Source: Symsagittifera roscoffensis (taxonomy: Eukaryota; Xenacoelomorpha; Acoela; Convolutidae). Taken from it: 57,094 bases of DNA. The position numbers were made by a program, and so were the translations under genes. The notes beneath the pieces are model-generated. The model was not told the origin of the DNA and made no database searches. It saw nothing but the letters and a program-made list of their open reading frames with translations. Shown here piece by piece: positions 33,000 to 43,740 of the stretch (position 1 is its first letter; every line of letters begins with the position of its first letter). The stretch lies in the NCBI RefSeq assembly GCF_963678635.1, contig NW_026971612.1, positions 1 through 57,094 of the forward strand, given 5' to 3'.

Positions 33000-33460
33000 C
33001 TTTACGTTGTTTTTTCAACACCTTGTTGTTGAAGTTTCTCTTTAACCCTGTTTTTAATTTCCTCGTCTGATGCTTCTTCTTTTTCGTGTATGCTCAAGAC
33101 GTGGGTGCGTTTTGGTTTATTTAGTAGTAGTTTGATGCCAATTATTGGCAGAATGTTGCGCCCGATGATATTTGCTTTCTGGTCGTCAACAATTATGAAC
33201 GTTGCGGGTTGAACAGTTCAACCTCCGGATTCCACCGCAATGATCAAACGTCCTTTTGGAACCATGCTTTTTTCAGTATAACAGGCAAGAAATCGGGCGG
33301 CTTCCTCCGGTGGGATGTGTTTGAATATTGCTGAGTGGTCGTATTGTCATAGCCTTTCTGCCATTTTTCATCAAGAAATGACTTCGGGCTTACTGAATCA
33401 GCTATCCTTAGTATGTTTTCAGCTTTTATTTTCAATTTCACAATATGACCGTTTACGGTC
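33000..33460 (-). pseudogene. Gypsy-A aspartic protease remnant
   Basis: The catalytic region reads ILRIADSVSPKSFLDE (codon for Asp at 33397-33399), where retropepsins have DSG or DTG: the glycine is valine here. Downstream FIIVDDQKANIIGRNILPII carries the IIGRNIL flap/dimer motif near 33.15 kb, followed by LSIHEKEEASDEEIKNRVKE. The domain order is complete but the active-site triplet is altered. Confidence 0.75.
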
Positions 33461-33599
33461 GTCTATATGAATGTCTATCAAGTTTCGTATATCAAATGCT
33501 TTTGAAATCGCCAAAACTGTAAAAAAAAAAGTTCTCTGGGATTACCTCTCAGCCGTTCGATGACGTAAGTTCTGCGTATGCCACTGGGTCAGTTGTCTT

Positions 33600-34743
33600 T
33601 ATTGTCAATGGGTTCTGCCTCTTCGTCTTCCCGTTGATTATTTTGTCTTAAGCACGTAATGACACTTTTTGATCTGCATACTTTTGCAGTGTCCGCGTTT
33701 AGCGCATTTTGTTTAAATTTTGTCTATTGCTGGGGATGATTGTAAATGGTTTAGTCTAAATTGTCTGCCGCTTTTATGAAAATTTTTTTATCTGACCGTT
33801 CTACTGGTTTTGATGAATTCTCTCAAGTTGTAATTTCCATGGGGTAAATTATTTTGTTCTCTCAGGTTCCTCCGAAACCTTTGTTGTTTTGATATCCGCT
33901 TGTTCCACCTCTTCCGCGCAGTTGAATATACCCCATAGGTTCCTGTTTGAATGTTGTTGTTGAGGTTGCTTGTGTTCCAAAGGGAATTGTTTTCATTACC
34001 TTGCTATTTTCCATACTTTTTTACTCCAAATTGCATATCTGTACGCTTCCTTTGAAGATCTAGTTTCTGCTTTAAGTTCTTCGGCTATCTTTTTACTTGA
34101 ATTTTGGGCCGTGAACATGTCATGAACCCATTCATCTTCTCTGTCTCCATAGTCAGCTGGTGATGCTTATTAAACGAGATCCGCGATGAATTGTTCTAAC
34201 GTTTTTTTTTCGCGGTTTTCGACAAATTGAATTAAATCGTTAAAAAATTGTACTTCTTGTGACGACGAAGGTATTTTCTAGGATTCACATGAGTTCTCTT
34301 GTAGTTGCCGACTGAAGGACAAGGCTTGGTCTTTTCTGTTGCAATTGTCGTTGACCTTTTGCTCCAAGACATAGAAATGTGTAGCTTCTTACTCGGGTCG
34401 ACGTGCGCATCGTCTCATGGTAGGTTAATGCAAAGCACTCATTTTTTCTGATTTCATTATGTTGTTTTCCCAACTGACTTTTTTTCTTGGTTTCTGATAT
34501 CTCGATTACGCTTTTGGGCTTCTGTTTCCTCATTGATTTCAGTTTCGTAGGTTGGTTCTGTTGGTTCTATAATTGGAGGTTTTGCTCTTAGTAAAATTCT
34601 GACTTCTATTCTATTTATGGCAAACACAGCCGTTTGCATCATTGCTGCCCACTTTGACCATTCCAGTGGTGGTTCTACTGATGCCTTCTTAACAAAATGG
34701 TGGAATACTCAGCGGGTTTTTATATTCTGCCGGCTGTGCCATG
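33600..34743 (-). pseudogene. Gypsy-A gag remnant
   Basis: Starts at the ATG near 34743 (MAQPAEYKNP), with LEWSKWAAMMQTAVFAINRI, EWVHDMFTAQNSSKKIAEEL and ETRSSKEAYRYAIW in different frames, then a Gly/Gln-rich stretch (IQLRGRGGTSGYQNNKGFGG) and a zinc-knuckle-like KCAKRGHCKSM near 33.7 kb. Gag forms the particle and binds RNA. Several frameshifts. Confidence 0.65.
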
Positions 34744-34978
34744 TCATACCGTAAATTATGAGCTGATCTAGAATTCGAGCAGGTTAGCTACATAACTGGC
34801 TAGTTAGTTCTGGCTAAGAAAGATAACTGAACACAATGCTGAATTCAAGAGAACTGAGCGGTAGAGCTCACCAATACGTTTTATCTAGATCGGTCAAGGC
34901 TAACTTTTTGCCCTCGAAACAATAGGTATATGAATAAAAACAGATCATATTAATCTATGACAATCCGACCGCATGAGA
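34742..34978 (-). repeat. Gypsy-A 5' LTR
   Basis: Left edge TGTCATACC (minus: GGTATGACA), right edge CCGCATGAGA (minus: TCTCATGCGG, a decayed TGTCATCCGG). Shares GAGCTCACC, ATACGTTTTA-like and AATAGGTATATGAATA words with 28746-29012. TGG immediately inside the left edge on the minus strand could start the primer-binding site, but it also overlaps the gag ATG. The pair has diverged clearly, so the insertion is old. Confidence 0.65.
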
Positions 34979-35269
34979 ATTATTTTTTGATCAAAATTTC
35001 GGTTTGAGATCAATCGCACGACTTCTGCATCGTTGCTTCGAGAGAATTATGAATAGAGTTGAGTAAGCCGAGTCAAGATTTACAGACCAAATTGAAGCAA
35101 GATTCGAGCAAATTGAGCGACTTTTCTAGACAAATTGCTCTCAGAATCTTGCTTTAGAATGAGCGGTTTGAAAGTTTTTTGAGCAGTTTTTTGGCTTAAG
35201 CTTTGTGGATAAAGCTCGTTTAGAACATGTTTCTGTAGGCTTCCTTGTGGTTCTTCTTGTTCTTCTTTT
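34979..35269. other. Non-coding flank; segment shared in inverted form with 39.25 kb
   Basis: No gene. The last ~35 bp (GGCTTCCTTGTGGTTCTTCT and following) match the reverse complement of 39245-39285. The match stops where family R copy G begins, marking the insertion point. Confidence 0.55.
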
Positions 35270-35813
35270 CTTGTTGTTCCGACTTTCGATACGAAAGTAA
35301 CGGAATATTTGTGCTCGGGTGGGTTTTTTTTTTCTTCAGACAAATTTCGACTTTTTTACTAGCAATTTTTGACGGAATTTTTTGTATCATTCAAAAGGTA
35401 TTGTTGTCCTGAGCTTAAATTTGAAAAGATATCTCACCTGTGATTATTTTTCGTAAAGTTATGAGGGTTTAAAGGTTGCCATTTTGGCCATTTTGATCAA
35501 TTTGGACAATTAACGCGCGATATAATGCGCGCTATTAACGCGTAAGCGAAGATTTAACCAGTCTTAGAAATCGTTCCAAATTGGTCGAGAGAAGCTTATT
35601 TGCCATAATTGATTCGCTACTAGGAGCAAATTTCATCACTTTGTACTTTATATGGCGTGTGGAAAGTATGATTTTCACAAAAAAATGTCAAATAAAAAAA
35701 AAACTTTTCATTTTATTACATTTAAATTTTTCATGTTATTACTGCTCCATAGACCTTAAAAAGCAGTCAGAACTTTCAGGGCTTCGCCCTGGTACGAGTA
35801 GTCTTGTTTTTTT
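35270..35813 (+). repeat. Family R repeat, copy G (full length reference)
   Basis: The best complete copy, ~544 bp. It starts TTGTTCCGACTTTCGATACG, which with AAAG forms a short hairpin (CTTTCGATACGAAAG), has core GCGCGATATAATGCGCGC (palindromic) and ACGCGTAAGCGAAGATTTAA, and ends GGGCTTCGCCCTGGTACGAG then TAGTCTTG. The 3' hairpin CAGGGCTTCGCCCTG lies ~17 bp from the end. No terminal inverted repeats and no open frame. A hairpin-ended rolling-circle (Helitron-like) non-autonomous element is one possibility. Confidence 0.8.
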
Positions 35814-36330
35814 TTCCACGGAGAATTATCCAAAACAAAGTGTGTGACTGCAGCGGATTGTGACAAGCTAGAAACCGATCTAGATTTTCAGTTTAGCTTA
35901 CTTGTTTACATGTTTAGTTTATCTTACTTGTTCAAGCCTCAGCAGAAAAACACGTACGTACAAATAGACGATATATAAATAATCACAAAACTTTAAAAAA
36001 AACCACATGGAAACACTCAATTAGATAATCTAACAGCTAGATGACGAAAAACCAATCTAACTCAAAAGACAAATTTTAGTTTGCTTGTTAACAAGAAGAG
36101 TCGTTGGGATATACCATAAACGGTGAAGTAAATATACCCCTGATCAGGAAATAAAACAATCGAAGACTTAACATCATTAAAAACATTTTTACAACTAAAA
36201 AAATTTCTAGGGTGGATATAATTTGAAAACCTGGTAAAAAACAGCTGCTCCCCTATAACCACTACTAACTAGACTGAAAAAACTGAAAGAGTGGACTTGA
36301 AAGAGGAACACAAGACTTTAAAATGTTGTA
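35814..36330. other. AT-rich DNA, nothing recognised
   Basis: Short frames only, without motifs. No repeat with the rest of the window was noticed. Confidence 0.5.
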
Positions 36331-36542
36331 AGGATCTACTTATCAATCTCCACGACTTTCAAGAAGGGGGGGGGGGGTAGATTTTTAAGTAGATCATAAT
36401 GGTAGAAACTTCGACCAATCAAAATGCAGCGAAATTAGAATTCTAATTAGAAAACTCAGTGCTAATTTAGTGTATTTATTTATAGCGATGGAGATTCTTA
36501 AGTAGGTATCTTAGGCGGGGGGTAGATTGTTAAGTAGGTCCT
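36331..36542. mobile_element. ~212-bp TIR element (MITE)
   Basis: Left end AGGATCTACTTATCAATCTC, right end AGATTGTTAAGTAGGTCCT; as inverted repeats they match over ~19 bp with two mismatches. Internal echoes of the terminal word (GTAGATTTTTAAGTAGATC at ~36380, GAGATTCTTAAGTAGGTA at ~36490) give it a subrepeat structure, and a G12 run sits at 36367-36378. Target duplication not clear. Confidence 0.65.
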
Positions 36543-37318
36543 GTCATAAAACTAGTTTAAACAACAACACTGAACAAGCATTACGAAAAAAACCTAGAGA
36601 CCCGCATGGTCTGCTAAGCAAATGCATTTGGATTAAGGGCAGCACATGAACAATAAACTAGGGGTCGATAGCAATTGCACGCGCATCGAGATTTCAAAGC
36701 CTTTTCTGATCAAAAATACTCGATGAAGGACTTAGAAAACTACGCAACAGAGACGGCAAAAGCTGAAAATGGACTTTGAAAAGCACTGTGTTTATACTAA
36801 GGTCGCTCCCAAGTTTGGAGCATACGAGAATAACGCCACCACACCCCGCAGAAACCGACATAACCCCGTGGTTTTAAACGACATTACCAAATATGAAGTT
36901 TACAGGTAACGTCTAAACAGCGGAACAATCAGGACATCTAGAGAAAAAGATGACAGATTTAACGAAACGCAGGCAGAGGGCAGTAGGGAAAACAAATGGA
37001 AAATACGACAGATTTGGCGATCAAATTCGTCAAACAAAGCGACAACTGCCGTAGCTACGTGGATCTAGATCAGATTAGGAGCGAGGAGACATTTGCAAAC
37101 ATTGAATTTGAAAAAAACTGCACTAGAAACTGAAAGATAGCAAGCATCCAATATACCCGAGGTCAACCGCAATGCTAGATCTATGCAAGAAAATCTGATT
37201 TCCGCACATACATAAATCAATTGTTCAAACGACGCAAAATTGCAAACATTGCACAGAATAAGTAAAGAAAATTCGAAACCTGTTCTAGGAAAATTGCTTT
37301 CGTTTCAAATGTAACCTG
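36543..37318. other. Unassigned DNA, somewhat less AT-rich
   Basis: Contains short stretches such as CACCACACCCCGCAGAAACC and GAGGAGACATTTGCAAAC, but no frame, repeat or terminal structure that I can support. Confidence 0.5.
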
Positions 37319-37322
37319 TAGT

Positions 37323-38696
37323 CGCCCGCACCGAGGTTTCTCCGAATATTATCTACTATCTGGCAATTTTGTGATCGAACCAAAAATTATTCTTTTTTTG
37401 ATAATCAATTGTCTGGTGATTTTGTGGTCGCAGAGTAAAATAATCGATTATATGGAAAAAACAAACCATTAAAAAGCTTTATTTTTATGTTGATTATATT
37501 GGAATTATAATAGATTATAATAGATTATAATTTAAACAAAATTGATATAAAAATTCGATCAAAAAACACAAAACAAGCTCTTAAGTAGTTTTCGAAATGA
37601 ATTTCAAGTTTTGTTACCTGTCTTGTTCTTACATTCACCCATTTTATATTGACCCATTTCTTCTTTTGCTTTATAGGTTTTAGCCCAAAAACTGATTTAC
37701 AAGGATGATTTTCTACATTTTTGTTGCATATTTTTGAGCTCAAAATATGATATATATTGACCCTTTTACTTCTTTTGTTTTATAGTTTTTTGCCCAAGAT
37801 CTGATTTACAATGACGATTTTCTATAACTTCATTGCATATTTTCGAGCTCAAATCTGGTTTATATTGACAATTTTCTGGAATAGTTACAATTGTTTTTGC
37901 ACAAAATCTGATTTACAATGATGATTTTCTACAATTTTGTTGCATATTTTTGAGCTCAAAATGTGATTTATTTTGACCCATTTAATCATTAGTTTTATAA
38001 ATTTTTGCTCAAGATCTCATAAACAATAATGATTTACTATGATTGCATTGCTTATTTTTGAGCTCAAATCTGGTTTATATTGACATTATTCTAGAATTTT
38101 AACATATCTTTTTGCACAAAATCTGATTTACAATAATGATATTTTGTATTTTTGTTGCATATTTTTTGTGCCGAAAATATTGTTTATATTGATGCTGTTC
38201 ATGATTTGTGTCGTTTAGTTTGAATTCAATTTTTGCTTTGAGTTTTCAAATAACATGCTTTTAAGAAGAAAAAATCAATTTTTCTGACAATATAATCAAA
38301 TTTTTTGACAACATAATTGATTTTATTTTCATTTTTTTGGCGATAGCAATAGTTTTTGTTGCGATTTTATGGCAAACACAATAGAGTTTGAAGCAATTTT
38401 ATGGCAAAAACGAAAGATTTGATTGCAATTTTCAGGCGAAAGCAATCGATTTTATTGCGATTTCATGGCAATTTCAGGGCAAAAAAAAAAGATTTTATTG
38501 AGTTTATGTGGAGATAAAAATACATTTTAGTGGAATTACAAGACAATATATTCTTGATGAAAATAATCTATTTTCTTTCTATTATAATAGAAAATAATGC
38601 TTAAATTGGTTAGACATAATCGATTATAGTGGCAATGTTTTCGGCAACATTTTCTCAATATAATCTATTTTTATCCGAGAAACTTCGGTGCGGGCT
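37323..38696. mobile_element. 1.37-kb TIR element with internal tandem repeats
   Basis: Left end CGCCCGCACCGAGGTTTCTC, right end GAGAAACTTCGGTGCGGGCT; the inverted repeat is ~25 bp including flanking A/T. TAGT borders both sides (37319-37322, 38697-38700), a possible 4-bp target duplication. The interior holds a ~105-113-bp tandem array (about 37610-38215, repeated word TTGCATATTTTTGAGCTCAA) and a shorter GCAATTTTATGGCAAA(A/C)AC-type array (about 38330-38520). No transposase frame. Confidence 0.7.
37610..38215. repeat. ~110-bp tandem array inside the TIR element
   Basis: TTGCATATTTTTGAGCTC or variants occur at about 37723, 37835, 37941, 38050 and 38156, i.e. spacings of 105-112 bp. Each unit also has CTGATTTACAATGATGATTT and a TTTATATTGACC-like word. 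Alternate units vary (CAAATCTGGTTTATATTGAC), hinting at a two-unit higher-order pattern. Confidence 0.8.
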
Positions 38697-38700
38697 TAGT

Positions 38701-40345
38701 GAATTAAGAAGTTAACTTAAATTTTGCTGGTTCACTACCAGAACTGCGTTTTAGGGAGCCGTATAGGCTGGTAGCAATTGATAGCTTGTCAACGGCAAAT
38801 ATAGCACAAAAACTCATGCAGAGGTATTTTTCAAACAACGGAACAGTTAGAAACAGTAGATATGATTGAACCCAAATTGTTTGAGCAAAAAAATTGCAGC
38901 TAGTTTGTGAAACAACCAAACTCACTTTTCTTTTCGCATTGTCGGACAATCAAAGAGCTCTGAGCGAAGTTGAAAGTTTGATTCAAACATAGAATAGAGA
39001 CTCTCATTAATGTGAATTGATCCAAACAACCATCTTTCAAGTTAACATCGGATATAACAAATGCCAACATTTGAAGTCCACATGGGACGTAAACCCAACA
39101 CTGCTTTATTAAACATAGCAAACATGGTTGGATAACAAAAACTATGAATGACCTGCAAAAATTACGATGTGACTATCAAGAAAAAACGCGCAGAGAAATT
39201 TTCGGAGCCAGTTGATGGAGGACGAACAATCAAACTCAACCAGAAAATAACAAGAAAGAAAGAACAAGAAGAACCACAAGGAAGCCCACAGAAACCAAAG
39301 ACCGCAAACAAGGGGAACGCCGCAATCAAGGGCACCTGTAAGCGGCATGCGATTCAAATATCCGCAACCCCAGTGAAGAATAATCAGAAGACTTTTCAAG
39401 CAACGCCTCTTATAATGGTTTACGAGGTTTTTTTTTATTCACCCCTCCCCACATAAGCATACGTTTTCCGGTGTTATGAGGGGTTTTACAAGGTTAAATA
39501 TGCTTTTAAAGGTTAAATACGACTTAACTTGTTTGTCGTTGCCTAACTATTCCGCGTTGTTATGTTGCTGTCGAAAAAAATATAACTTGAGATACCTTGT
39601 CACTTTTGCTTCATGTGACCACAAATTATACCACAAAAAAAAAGATTTTAACAGATCTTTTCAAAATAGTTGACAGATTTGCGCGATGGGCAAAGAACAA
39701 GTCATTAAAAAACTTCAGCAATAAAAAACCTTGTGCTGATTTTTTGATATGCATACAGTTATGAAAAACATGTACTGCCCGAAAAACAAATGAGCTCACA
39801 AAGAGATCATAACCAAATGTAACAGAATTAACTGACTTATTATTACAACAAAAAAATTGAAAAAGGGATACAATTTCCTCATTTTTTCTTTTACTGGATT
39901 TTAAATCATTGCAATCGATTCTATTTCTTGAAAAAAGGGTTAAGAACGGATTTAAAGTCCACTTCAGGCTCAAAGTTTGTTTTTATAAATTTTTATTCGA
40001 ATATACCTGTGAAATTTAAGTGTGGGTTCCTACCGTTGTTCTACTTTCCTCATCTTTCATCTTCATTGTACAAAATCTGCTTTGACATTGTCATAATTCA
40101 AGTATCTTGGCATGTTGTAATATCAAAACTTCAGCCATAATATCACGTTACAATAACTATAAACATAGAAATTTCGAAGTATTTGGGATACTTACAAAAA
40201 TCCGGACTTTTCTTTCATCCCACCGAAGCAAAACATTATAGCCCCTCCAGTTTTTCATTGTTTCAAATGCTGTAAAATCAAGGTTCTTTCACATTTTGTT
40301 ATTACTGAACTAAGCGCTGCATAGTGTTACGAGATATTTCTCAGG
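38701..40345. other. AT-rich DNA with a possible decayed family M relic
   Basis: 39148-39456 has a 102-codon Lys-rich frame (KEQEEPQGSPQK) whose DNA is partly repeated inverted near 35.25 kb; I do not consider it a gene. Around 40085-40170 words such as TTGTCATAATTCAAGTAT and CAGCCATAATATCACGTTAC resemble the interior of family M elements, so a decayed copy may be present. Nothing else recognised. Confidence 0.45.
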
Positions 40346-40367
40346 AGCAACTTATTCAAGGAGCAAA

Positions 40368-40624
40368 TTTCTTTTTTTTTCTTATTCTATTATTAAGACC
40401 ATTTATCCACGGGGGAAAGGACCAACACAAGAGCTGTACAGCTCATCACGGCGAACCGCTGTTGTGCCCCTGTTTAAGAACTACATGCAATTTTTTTGGT
40501 TATTTTTCTGGGCTGGGTAATGTTGCCTCACCCTCAAGCAACGAGCACGGATCATGGTGGGCCTCGAATATCCGACCTTTTGATTGAGAGGCGGAGACGT
40601 AACCACTTCACCACCGCTCCCCGT
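40368..40624 (-). mobile_element. tRNA-derived SINE with 19-bp target-site duplication
   Basis: Read on the minus strand, the 5' end is tRNA-like: GGGGAGCGGTGGTGAAGTGG holds an A-box-like word (TGGTGAAGTGG, plus positions 40603-40615) and, about 35 bp on, a B-box-like word ATTCGAGGCCC (40559-40569). These are internal RNA polymerase III promoter elements. The body follows with GCTGTACAGCTCTTGTG, and the 3' end is A/T-rich (plus-strand T run at 40371-40380). AACTTATTCAAGGAGCAAA at 40349-40367 and AACTTATTCAAGAAGCAAA at 40625-40643 are the target-site duplication (18 of 19 identical), as made by LINE-driven target-primed insertion. Resembles Ser-type tRNA only loosely; no functional tRNA claimed. 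Confidence 0.88.
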
Positions 40625-40643
40625 AACTTATTCAAGAAGCAAA

Positions 40644-41305
40644 AAAGAGCAAGGATTTTTTTTTATTGGTGGGCTGTTTTTAGGAATATTGACCGTAGTG
40701 AAAACTCTTATAGAGGTCTTAAGGATTTGTTTTTTTTCCAGGAAATTGTCTTCAAATTTTTTCACCGTCAAAAGTTTTCCGCGGTTTGACTTTTTTCCCT
40801 TTTTTTCAGTTAATTTCATTACTTTGTTATAAACAATATGGAATCCACAATCGAATTGCAAAAATGATCGACTTCTAATTTTGAAAAAAAAAATTAATTA
40901 GCTAGTTTGCCAGCGAAATGAAAAATTTACTAATTGAACCAATTTTCTCAACTTGGGTGAGTTTTTCGAAAACGAACCAGTCATAAAATTTTCTTGTAAA
41001 TCAAAGAGTTTTGAGGGCACATATTTTTCTTTAAAACTCAAAAACCAAAAACAGGTCAGTATTTTTTTGTTTCCTTGATTTCATTGATTTTTTCAAACGG
41101 TTAGTTGGTTAAGTTTTGCAAGGGCGGGGCTGTTGTAAGAAGGACCACCAAACTGCCATATAAATCATGTTTAAACAAATTTCCCTTTACATTTCTGGTA
41201 ATGCGGTAACCTGTACTTAAAGACAACATGCAATAAAAGACCATGCTTAACATACTCTCCGCCATAGTCGGTCTAACCTGTAGCGAGCCGGCGAACAGTG
41301 GGTAG
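40644..41305. other. AT-rich DNA, nothing recognised
   Basis: Short opposing frames (77-97 codons) without motifs; T- and A-run-rich. No repeat copy identified. Confidence 0.5.
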
Positions 41306-41528
41306 GGCTCTTTTCCACTCCCCGCCGTTTATTGTCATTCATGAAAAACAAGCTTAACGTTGTCATAATGCAAGGAAACTAAATATACTGAATAATTCGA
41401 CAACAGAGAACAAAGTATTGTTCTTCATACTCTACATCGAAATGTCACAAAATTACCCATAATAGCAGATAAAAACAGCTATGGCAACTGAAACATAGAA
41501 AGGTTGTTGAGAAAATGAAAAAAGAGCT
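41306..41528. mobile_element. Family M MITE, copy M5
   Basis: Left end GGCTCTTTTCCACTCCCC, right end AAATGAAAAAAGAGCT, with interior words TTGTCATAATGCAAGGAAAC and AATTCGACAACAGAGAACAA matching M1 (TTGTCATAATGCAATGAAAT, AAATCGACAATTCTGAACAG). It is 223 bp, in line with M1. The flanks no longer show a clear 8-bp duplication. Confidence 0.8.
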
Positions 41529-41715
41529 AAGGGTGACAAAATATCAAGCTCGTAAACGCTGCGAAGTGGCTACACATGCGTAGAGCTAACTTTAACCGAA
41601 ATTCTTAATCCATAAACTTTTCTTTTAAACTTAGCGTGTTGTCGTTTTCCTTGAATTTGGCATGCAGGTTATTTAGAAGCTATTTAGGCTGTCGCCAAGT
41701 TAAAATAGTTGTCAT

Positions 41716-42030
41716 ATACCGAGGCGGATTTAGGGATTGTCTCTTCAGGTATTCAACCCCCTAGCCAATCAAAGGGCCCCCTTTTGGTATTATTATATGA
41801 CATCAATTTTAGGCCGACCAACCATAAAATTTTTATACAGGCGCCTTGAGGGTTAAAATATACTTATTTTGAAGGGGAGTGCGCGCCGAAAAAACTAAAA
41901 ATGTTTTCTGTTTCAAGAAATTACACGCGGCGCTAAATTCGTAGTCAAAAAAGAGGGTGTTCATAGTGTTCTGACAGTGCTTGGAAAATCAATTTTGTCG
42001 ACCTGAAAAAAGCTGGACAAAGTTTTTGAA
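41716..42030. mobile_element. Decayed hAT-like MITE, second copy (inverted)
   Basis: Starts GAGGCGGATTTAGGGATTG and runs through GGGCCCCCTTTTGGTATTAT, TTTTAGGCCGACCAACCATA, CAGGCGCCTTGAGGG and GAAGGGGAGTGCGCGCCGAA. In order and reverse complement these match 27250 back to ~26900 of the 26839-27255 element. The far terminus has decayed past recognition. Confidence 0.75.
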
Positions 42031-42439
42031 AAAATTTTGAAAGATCGTTTAATCCAGAGTTTGGCTAAAATGCTCTCTTTTCAATCCAATTTTCTGATAA
42101 TTTTTTTAACTTGTGAAACATCCGTTCAGTTTTTTGGCTGCTATAAAAAATGACGAACGATCAGAGCCTAGATAAACATATGTGGGCGCGATATTTAATT
42201 TGTAAAACAACTCACTGCCTTGTGAAATTGAGGTGGGGAAGGGTGTTTACAAAAAGCGCTACTTCCTAATAAGTACGGATAAATGTTATTGATAAATTCT
42301 CACTTGATTCTAGGAAAACAAACAACCTTTTACAAAATTCAAAACAAACAATGGAAGATAACCAGGTCTCGCTACTTCCAATCCCCTTAAAAGAGCAACG
42401 TGGGAGGGAGAAACGATGAAGGGGCAGATTCTTTCTAAA

Positions 42440-42559
42440 TGTCATACCTCTAAGTATGGACGTGAGTATATCGAATCCGAACGGAGATAATATATAAATT
42501 AATTAATCAAATAACTATGTATCAATGATGTTGAGTTTACCTAACCGTACCGGATGACA
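42440..42559 (-). repeat. Gypsy-B 3' LTR
   Basis: On the minus strand CCAAAGGGTAG (weak polypurine tract) precedes TGTCATCCGG at 42559, and the LTR ends GGTATGACA at 42440 (plus TGTCATACC). It is only 120 bp, shorter than the 237-267 bp of Gypsy-A, so it has lost internal sequence. The terminal TGTCAT...ATGACA forms a short inverted repeat as in other LTRs. Confidence 0.7.
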
Positions 42560-42839
42560 CTACCCTTTGGTAGAAATTTTTAAATAGTTTAAAAATTAAG
42601 CTTTATAATCCCTTGAGGACTTGCGCTTTCAACATTTTTTTCCAATTACCTGTTATTTCTATAATTCTCTTGCTTCTTCGTTGTTGTTGTCGTCGTCCTC
42701 CAGATTCTCATGTTCTTCTTGCGTGGCTCTGTTGACTGCGTTGTGCGTTTGTTTCCCACCTTGCTTTGTTTCTACGTACAGTATCTTCATCTTGTTTGTG
42801 CTGTCATCTGATGAAATAAAAATCTATGATTTCGTCTCT

Positions 42840-43740
42840 GGTTTTCTCTTTATTATTCGTGCTAGTCGCCTCGAAAAAGTTCATACAGGCCTGACATTTG
42901 GGTGTTTTATCTGTGAAGCCCATTTCCTGGTATAGGGCCTATAGGCTTTGTTTAGTTGGCGATGTTTGTTGCTCTGGCGTGAGTCGATGTTAAATTTCAC
43001 CGGCTTTTTGTGTGCGTTTTTTCTGGTTCTTCGATTGAGTTGATTGGGATGGGGTCCCGCAAAGCTTGTGCCAGATGATTGACGGTGGTGAACTGTACGT
43101 CTCGTTGGTAATGTGGTCGCTGAGGTTGAAGTTTTTGCTGAAGGATTTTTCTTTTGATTCGCCCTTTTCGGCGATGGCTGGGATGCTTCTGATATTGTTG
43201 ATTTATCGCTTTCAGTATCGCTGTATACGGTTGTGTTCTTGTTAGTTTTTATTTTCGTTGTAGTAATTTTCTCCATCGAAGTTAAACTCATACCATGAGG
43301 TTTGTTGCATGATCGTCCGCCTGCTCTCCGCGCCATTAGTTTACCTCGTCGTTTGGTTGGACTGTTTTGTCCATTGTTCTGGTATTGGATCTCCGCTTGT
43401 TCCTTCCGTGTTAAGTTTTTCGTGAGTCTTTTTTCCCATATCCTCTATGAACATTTAGTGTTGAGGCGCCTTTGGGCCTTCTATGTCTAAAAATTGAAGA
43501 CAAGGTCCTGATCTCCCTGCAGATTTATACGCTACGTAGTCTTTTAAACGTGATGGACGACTTAGTCCGTAGATTAACGGATTAGGAACAAATCCAACTC
43601 CACTATTTATTAACAATCTAGGTTGTTTTCCGAACGCTTGTACCCATGCTGTACGTGGTGTGTATGTTAAAATTTTCCCGTCAACTGTTTTATATTTTGG
43701 TTCGAAAATGTTAGGATCTTTCATTTTAGTAGCCACTCGG
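42840..43740 (-). pseudogene. Gypsy-B Pol C-terminus / 3' open segments
   Basis: Includes a 93-codon segment (43455-43736, KMKDPNIFEPKYKTVDGKIL...) and a 151-codon Ser/Thr/Lys-rich segment (42881-43336), then MGFTDKTPKCQACMNFFEA near 42.9 kb that matches the Gypsy-A 3' segment. Low-complexity, basic and probably disordered. Integrase C-terminal extension is the likeliest origin. Confidence 0.5.

Larger units (their letters stand above)
28746..34978 (-). mobile_element. Gypsy-A: degenerate Ty3/gypsy LTR retrotransposon
   Basis: A minus-strand element with a gag-like start near 34743, protease (~33.1-33.4 kb), RNase H (~32.4-32.75 kb), integrase (~30.6-31.2 kb) and a 3' open segment (~29.1-29.75 kb), bounded by related LTRs. 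Gene order PR-RT-RNaseH-IN and the integrase downstream of RNase H place it in Ty3/gypsy. RT is mostly deleted between ~33.0 kb (end of protease) and ~32.95 kb. Many stops and frameshifts: it cannot move on its own. Gypsy-B at 42.4-48.25 kb is a member of the same family. Confidence 0.85.

Noticed and set aside
39142-39456. 102-codon plus-strand and 85-codon minus-strand frames
   Set aside because: Part of the DNA is repeated inverted near 35.25 kb; no domain, and frames overlap on both strands without support.
39626-39973. 115-codon minus-strand frame
   Set aside because: Phe/Leu/Ser-rich translation typical of random AT-rich DNA; no motif, signal peptide or conservation visible.
40559-40624. 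Minus-strand tRNA-like sequence as a functional tRNA gene
   Set aside because: Acceptor and anticodon stems do not close convincingly; the body, A/T-rich tail and 19-bp target duplications show it is the head of a SINE.
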